Of a stretch of 64,000 bases of DNA, positions 58,481 through 64,000 are shown one piece after another; the first letter of the stretch is position 1; each line of letters opens with the position of its first letter. The notes under the pieces were generated by a model. That model did not search any database. It worked only from the letters and a program-made list of their open reading frames with translations, and was not told the origin of the DNA. A program made the translations under genes and the position numbers. The stretch comes from Adiantum capillus-veneris. Taxonomy: Eukaryota > Streptophyta > Polypodiopsida > Polypodiales > Pteridaceae. The stretch covers positions 69,222,503 through 69,286,502 of the forward strand of contig CM043957.1 in assembly GCA_014529385.2 (NCBI GenBank), read 5' to 3'.

Positions 58481-61400
58481 TGAGGATAGTCTCATGGAAC
58501 GTGCAGGGACTAGGTGGGCCCCAGTTTCAGCGTCAGCGGGGCCGACTACGTCAAGAGCTTCAGCGCTGCCTTGTGGGAGGAGAGATTGATCTCCTTATGC
58601 TTCAGGAGCACCATCTGTGTGAGAGCCGCATTAGACGTTGTGGTAAGCTCTTGCGTGGACGATATGACACTTTTTGGTCAGCTGCTTTTGGACCTGGAGC
58701 CATCTAGGGTGGGGTATGTATGACTATTGCGGACTCTTTGCAGCACGCCATTGTGGGCAGAGGGATTATTGTGCCAGGCAGGGCTCAGTGGATTACTATG
58801 CAGGTTCAGGGTTGCCTAGTGGGCTTCCTGAACATCTATGCGCCCAATGTGGCGAGTGCTCGAGCAGAGTTTTGGTCACAGATAGTTGAGTCTCTACCGC
58901 AGGCAGAACACTGGTGCATAGGAGGGGACTTCAACATGTTGGAGGACCCTTTTGACAGGATTGGTGGTAGCCACGCTACTGTGCATGGAGTTGAGCTGGC
59001 AGCTTGGGAGAGGTTTTGTATGACTCTGAGGGTCTCGAATGTTTGGCAGCACTCTGGTTTTGTGACGCCCCCAGATAGCCTGGCCTTCTCTCGTTCGGAC
59101 CGCAGAGTGGGAGGAGTGAATCTATCGCGGATAGATCGCTTCTACACTAGTGACCATTTGAGTGACTTGGGAGGGACAGTGGGCATTCTGGCAGGGACTT
59201 CCTTCTCGGACCATGCACCAGTGATCCTCACACTAGCAGACACGCAGAGGAGTGGGACACGATGCTTCGTATCCCAGAGAGGGTCTTGCTGGACTCAGCA
59301 CTCAGAGAACGGGTAGAGGCTCTCTGGACAGAGAGCTTGGACAGGCAGGATTCTCCTGCTGACAAAGTGGCCTTAGGCCTAGCTCAGATTAGCCGTTTTT
59401 TTCTCCAGGAGTCTCTGGCTCGCCGGGCTGCAGCGAGAGAGGAGCAGCAGCATCTCAGACGGGGCATTGCTTCGCTACAGAGGATACAGGAGCAACATCT
59501 AGACAGTCCTTGGTTGGAGGAGCAGCTACAGCAGGCTCGTCAGGAGCTTGTTAGCACAGAGGAGAGGCGACATGAGTTTGCTTTCCACCGACAGGCAGCT
59601 CAGTGGACCCAAGTGGGCGACAGAGTGACGGGTGCTTTCTTTGAGGCAGTGGGACCTCGGCATTCGCATGCCAAGGTCAGTCAGTTGAGGAGGCCCGACG
59701 GGTCAGTTGCTTCTGAGCCCGAGGATATGCGTGCAGTTGCTACTGACTTTTACCGTACTGTCTGCAGAGCCCCAGTCAAACGCCACGATGCATGCAGGGA
59801 GCAGGTTTGGGCACAGATGCCTTGTCTTGTGACTGAGGAAATGCGTTAGAGGCTTGAGCTACCACTTCAGCTCGAGGAGTTGCACACGGCTCTTAGGGCC
59901 CTCCCCCGTGGTAGTTGTCAAGGCGAGGATGGGCTGACTCCCAGCTTTTTCTTGGAGTACTGGGACCTGCTTGGCCCAGATCTCTGTAGTGCTTTTCAGT
60001 ACATTTTGCACACAGGAGTGATGCCTGACAGCATGAGTGAGGGCCTGATATACCTCATTCCCAAGGAGGGTAGCTCCTTGGATGAGATTCGACAGTGGCG
60101 CCCCATCACCATCCTCAACTCGGCCTACAAAATTCTTGCCAAGGCTTTGAGTTTGAGGATTCAGCCACTTCTAGAGAGCCTTATACATGGGACTCAGATA
60201 GGTTTTGTCAAAGAACGTAGTATCCTTGACAACATCTTTACTTTTTGGGAGGCTTCTGCCCTGGCACGGCTCCGTGGTGAGGACCTAGTGATTCTTCTTC
60301 TCGATTTTGAGAAGGCATACAACAGAGTTGACTGGGACTTTCTAGAGGGCACTCTACGCAGGATGGGCTTCTCAAATGCTTGGATCAGAGGGGTGTCAGC
60401 TTTGTACAGACAGGCTCACAGTCAGGTACTTTTGGCAGGAGGTAGAGGTGATCGCTTCATGCTCACACGTTCGGTCAGACAGGGCTTTCCTCTTGTCCCC
60501 TTCCTCTTTCTGTTCTATGCGGAGGCGATGAGAAGGTTTTTGGTGTCGCAGCAGGTTGGTCTACGGGGCTTAGCACTCCCTATTCGGGGAGATGAGCTTC
60601 TGGACGTTGAGTTTGCCGACGACTCAGCCTTGTACTTAGATGGCCAAGAGGCCAACCTTCACAGGTGTGAGCAGGCTTTGGAGACCTTCTGTTGTGCATC
60701 GGGCGCACTGATCAACTGGAGAAAGACAGTGGCTTTCTCGGTTGGTAGTGCTCCTGTACCCGATTGGATGCCAGGAGAGGGTTTTAGGTGGATCCCCCCA
60801 GGGACTGCAGTTCGGTACTTGGGCTGTCAGGTTGGTTTGGACTTGTCTCCCGAGCAACAGATTGCTCCCCTTCTCCTGTCTATCAGGAGAAAGTTGTTAC
60901 ATTGGAGCTCGGCACGACTTTCTTTGGCTGGCAGAGTAGTAGTGGCCAACCAGGTGTTGTTGGCGACTGTGGTACATCACTTCTTGCTGGATCTTCTGGA
61001 GTTCTTGTATAAGCCAGGTAGAGAGGCTGATCAGGAACTTCCTTTGGTCAAGACGTGACACTCAGATAGCCCGAGCCAAAGTGGCTTGGCAGGTCATCAC
61101 TCTTCCTTGTTCACAGGAAGGGATTGGGATCATTGACCCAGCACAGCAGAGCCGAGTCCTTCTTGGGAAGTTCATCGTCAGAGGACTTCTTCCAGGTGAG
61201 GAGCCCCGGAAGGAGTTCTTGCTACAGCGGCTTCGTGCTAGGGTGCCTCAAGCAGGAGGCCCCTGGCAACCTTCGACCAGATGGATCTTCACAGAGATGC
61301 ACAGAGTTGGTTTGAGCAGGAGACTGGAGGACCGTTTCGCTGTGAGTCTGCTTCGATCTTGGGAGCTCTTGCGGCGAGGCCCGGAGCAGAGACAGCCTAA

Positions 61401-62809
61401 TTGCACGGAGGAGCGCCTACGGCAGCCCCTTGTCTGAAACCCCATGGTTAGCACTCAGAGAGGCCACTTGGTTGGTAGTTGGCCTCATGTTTCCTAGGGT
61501 CCCATGGCAGCAGGTCCAGCACGCTCTTTAGGTGACTGGTTAGAATTCACAGGCTTGTCTGACGAGGTGCAGGGTTTCCAACTACAGGGCATGAGAGGGG
61601 TGCAGAGCATGTGCCAGGACATCTCAGAGGCAGTTTCAGCTGAGTGGCTCACGCCTCTCGAGCCATTAGCACCCAGGTGGATGGGAGCCTTCACACGATT
61701 GAGGTTCTCATCTCCGTCAGGGCCTGCTCAGAGACTGTTCCATCCCTTTTCTTCGAGCTTCAGGGTGGGGGACGCCTACAAGAGGCCCCGCAGGTGGCAG
61801 AGTGCTGTTTTCAGAGGATCCGAGTAGTGGGCATCTGTGGGAGGACTTGTGTCATTGATCCTGACCCAGCAGCTCTTGAGACTGGACACTGGAGGCTGTG
61901 GGTTTGGGAGTGTTGTCCACTGGCACGAGTACAGTGGGATCCTGGTGAGTGGCTCTGGAGGGACCCCTTCTCTTCTGCAGACCACTCAGGAGTCCCTTTC
62001 TTTCAGTACATTGTTCGACTGGGACGTCATATACTAGCAGCACAGAGAGAGGCTCGCCCTGCTGCAGCACCTCATTGGCAGGAGGAGGGTCTCACAGCTG
62101 AGTTCTTGGCAGCCTTCTGGGAGAGGTTGTGGGACTCCAAACAGTCGAGGCGAGTCACCTTGTTTCAGTGGCTGGTCGCACACAAAGCTACAACGGTTGG
62201 GAGTTGGTAGTGCATAGTGGTCTCTCGGCCGCATGTGCAGCTTGTGACCATCTTGTGGAGAGTCAGCGTCATTGTCTTTGGGACTGTTCCTCGGACCAGC
62301 AGGTATGGCTACGAGTTCTTCGGCTGATGCTTGCTCTCTCCACAGCTCGGCAGTACACTTTGGTAGCAGCGGCTTGGTCCACCCTCACGGGCCCGGCACT
62401 TCAATTTGAGCTATCTTCCACCAGCAGGATGATAGTGATGCACGAGGGGCGACCTACACTCCAGCCTACTACAGAGCTTACTCCCCAGGAGTGGTGCAGT
62501 GAGAGAGAGGAGTGTTGGGAGCTCATCAGTGGCTTGACACTCTGGTTCATCTGGCGGGCCCGTTGCTTCCGCATCTTTGAGGCTCGCTCTGTGCCACCAG
62601 CAGAGACTGTTCGCGATTTTTGGCTAGAGCTGATCCATACTCTCAGAGGACAGCTTGAGGGACTACAGGGCAGCTCCGACCGCATGCGGGAGCGCAGAGA
62701 GGCTTTCCTTCGACTCTCGCGTCCTGGGCCTTTTTACACCATGGTCCAGGGAGTACTCCGATGGCATTACCGACTACGTGTGTGGCTTTTCCCTCCCCCC
62801 ATTTCTTGA
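58481..62809 (+). pseudogene. LINE ORF2: endonuclease, reverse transcriptase, zf-RVT
   Basis: The endonuclease runs from MRIVSWNVQGLGG (58,481) through LMLQEHHL, NIYAPN, GGDFNML, RIDRFY and SDHAPV (about 59,205). The catalytic Asn, Glu, Asp and His positions are all present. RT follows: DEIRQWRPITILNSAYKILA (about 60,080), HGTQIGFVKERSILDNI, LDFEKAYNRVDWDFL (about 60,303), VRQGFPLVPFLFLFYAEA and the catalytic box FADDSALY (about 60,618). The C-terminal region begins FLWSRRDTQIARAKVAWQV (about 61,040) and includes the zf-RVT segment RRVTLFQWLVAHKA (about 62,150). Faults are TAG at 58,705-58,707 and 59,847-59,849, and shifts near 59,250, 61,018 and 62,205. ORF2 nicks the target and primes cDNA synthesis. 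Confidence 0.92.
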
Positions 62810-62954
62810 TTTAGCCCCATTGTACATATGCTGGTTTTTTCATTGGGAGAGTCTCCCATCATGGTTGTTGTAGCCCTCTCTTGAAGAGGTGGTTGTAGCC
62901 CTATGGGCAGTTTCAGTAACTAATAGAAGGATCTTTTTCTCGAAAAAAAAAAAA

Positions 62955-62962
62955 GTCGATGA
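62955..62962. repeat. LINE target-site duplication, right copy
   Basis: gtcgatga immediately after the 12-base poly(A); it matches 56,691-56,698. Confidence 0.8.
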
Positions 62963-64000
62963 GTCTCCCAAGCTTTTCATATGCTTTCTGACTTGGTGCT
63001 CTATCTCCCTCTTAATATCTTCTCGTGTTAAAGGAGAATTGGAACCCTTCTTGTGTCAAAGTCAAGATGCAAAAGCGTAGAGCAATGGAGATGATGCACG
63101 GGAGAGAGAGAAAGAGAGAGAGTTTCTAAACCAACCAACTTGGCAATGAAATAGCTATTATACAATGGGGACATGGGCTTCTTATATACTATCCAAATGA
63201 ATTTTCCCTACCTAGAATCTTGTCAAATAAATAAAATAAATACCTAAAAGACAAATAATTAACTAGGATCACATTAGGCATTCACCTAAGATGCATAAAC
63301 TTTAACACCCTCTCTACAGCTCATAGTGGACATATGTAGGAAGTTTGAGTAAATGAAGAAGCTACCATGGACACCCCAATAGCAGTTGACGACTGGGGAT
63401 TTGCAATCACCAACTTGTCCCTACAGGCTCCAAACTTGATTAAAAATAATTGTCCAAGAAGAGCGACCATTCGCATAGTAGAATCTCAATCAAACATTCC
63501 AACGAGCTTAGACTACATTCCATCGCAGTTTTCAAAGTCTGTACATCTAGAGAAATTTCCTTCTGAAGTCAGGTGTCCTTATTGTTGCTATCCCTCATGG
63601 TCGCGCCTCTGTGTGTTGACAATGTCCCATTATCCTTTTTGAGATAGCCAAAGCCGCATGATCAAAATTATAATAAGCATAGTTGTCGCCGTTTAGTTTA
63701 TTGCTAGCGTTCAAGCATGGGGGTGCCATCGCGATGCAAGCCCCTTCAAGCCTTTGCACACCTTTGCACTTCAAAAGTTTCTACAAAGCCTCCTGCTTCC
63801 CAAGTCCTTAGGGGCACTAGCGTTTCAAAACGCCAAGACTCATCTGTGTGCTGCCAATGAAGCTCCTCTGCCACAACAAACTGCCATACAAGGCGTAGAA
63901 ATGACCTCCTTATGCCGGCCGAAACTGACTTACAGTAACGCATTTCAAAATGCCTTGCCTACCCCACGAGCGCTTGCCCAAGATAGCTCCCAAGCCCTTT
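62963..64000. other. Stretch without recognisable gene
   Basis: A short AG-rich run lies at 63,101-63,122. The frame at 63,367-63,642 (91 residues, MDTPIAVDDWGFAITNLSLQ) has a Cys pair (RCPYCCYP) but no domain I recognise. The sequence from 63,720 onward is rich in repeated ctttgcac and ccaagNcc words. No RNA gene seen. Confidence 0.5.

Larger units (their letters stand above)
56699..62954 (+). mobile_element. Nearly full-length L1-type LINE (6.26 kb)
   Basis: The element is flanked by an 8-bp duplication and ends in a 12-base poly(A) (62,943-62,954). Its order is a very GC-rich 5' region with a 36-base poly(C) (56,960-56,995), ORF1 (DUF4283-like plus CCHC), then apurinic-type endonuclease, reverse transcriptase and a C-terminal zf-RVT region. 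That is the plant L1 plan. The copy at 39,775-41,388 is a truncated relative. Stops and at least three frameshifts make this copy inactive, but damage is light, so it is fairly young. Confidence 0.93.

Overview
The window is nuclear DNA of a land plant. It consists mostly of nested transposable elements around one clearly intact host gene. The evidence for a plant is the plant-type NBP35 gene, Ty1/copia and Ty3/gypsy retrotransposons, an L1-type LINE with a DUF4283-like/CCHC ORF1, and a MULE transposase. The very long introns, sparse genes and many long (AG)n arrays would suit a large-genome seed-free plant such as a fern, but that placement is inference.

Layout. 1-1,560: 5' end of an LTR retrotransposon on the minus strand. 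1,561-10,472: gene-poor, with a LINE remnant (5.6-6.8 kb) and a 377-bp tandem duplication. 10,473-12,063: a solo LTR. 12,085-31,365: a decayed Ty1/copia element with 5' LTR, PBS and gag at 12.1-13.2 kb, pol at 25.9-29.1 kb and the RNase H tail at 30.9-31.4 kb. It is split by a Ty3/gypsy fragment plus a 10.3-kb MULE (15,591-25,936) and by a second solo LTR (29,091-30,870). 33,412-46,105: host gene NBP35 in three exons; its 11.5-kb second intron holds three LINE copies and long (GA)n arrays. 46,106-56,690: gene-poor, with gypsy RT and LINE RT remnants. 56,699-62,954: a nearly full-length L1-type LINE with poly(A) and a target-site duplication. 62,963-64,000: no recognisable gene.

The most notable object is the MULE. 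It has degenerate inverted ends flanked by an identical 9-bp repeat and two divergent genes on a 321-bp shared promoter. One gene is an intronless MULE transposase (GCM/WRKY-like zinc region, DDE core, SWIM). The other is a 12-exon gene whose spliced frame encodes a ParB-like domain followed by a beta-class (motif IV before motif I) DNA amino-methyltransferase. ParB-methyltransferase fusions are typical of bacteria and phages. Each gene carries two premature stops, all explicable as C-to-T or G-to-A changes, so this copy is dead but young.

NBP35 was assembled by eye: exon 1 (33,412-33,475), exon 2 with the four-cysteine Fe-S motif (33,608-33,709) and exon 3 with the P-loop ATPase (45,198-46,105). 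The splice phases agree and there are no internal stops, giving 357 residues. It is the only gene here I would expect to be expressed as host protein.
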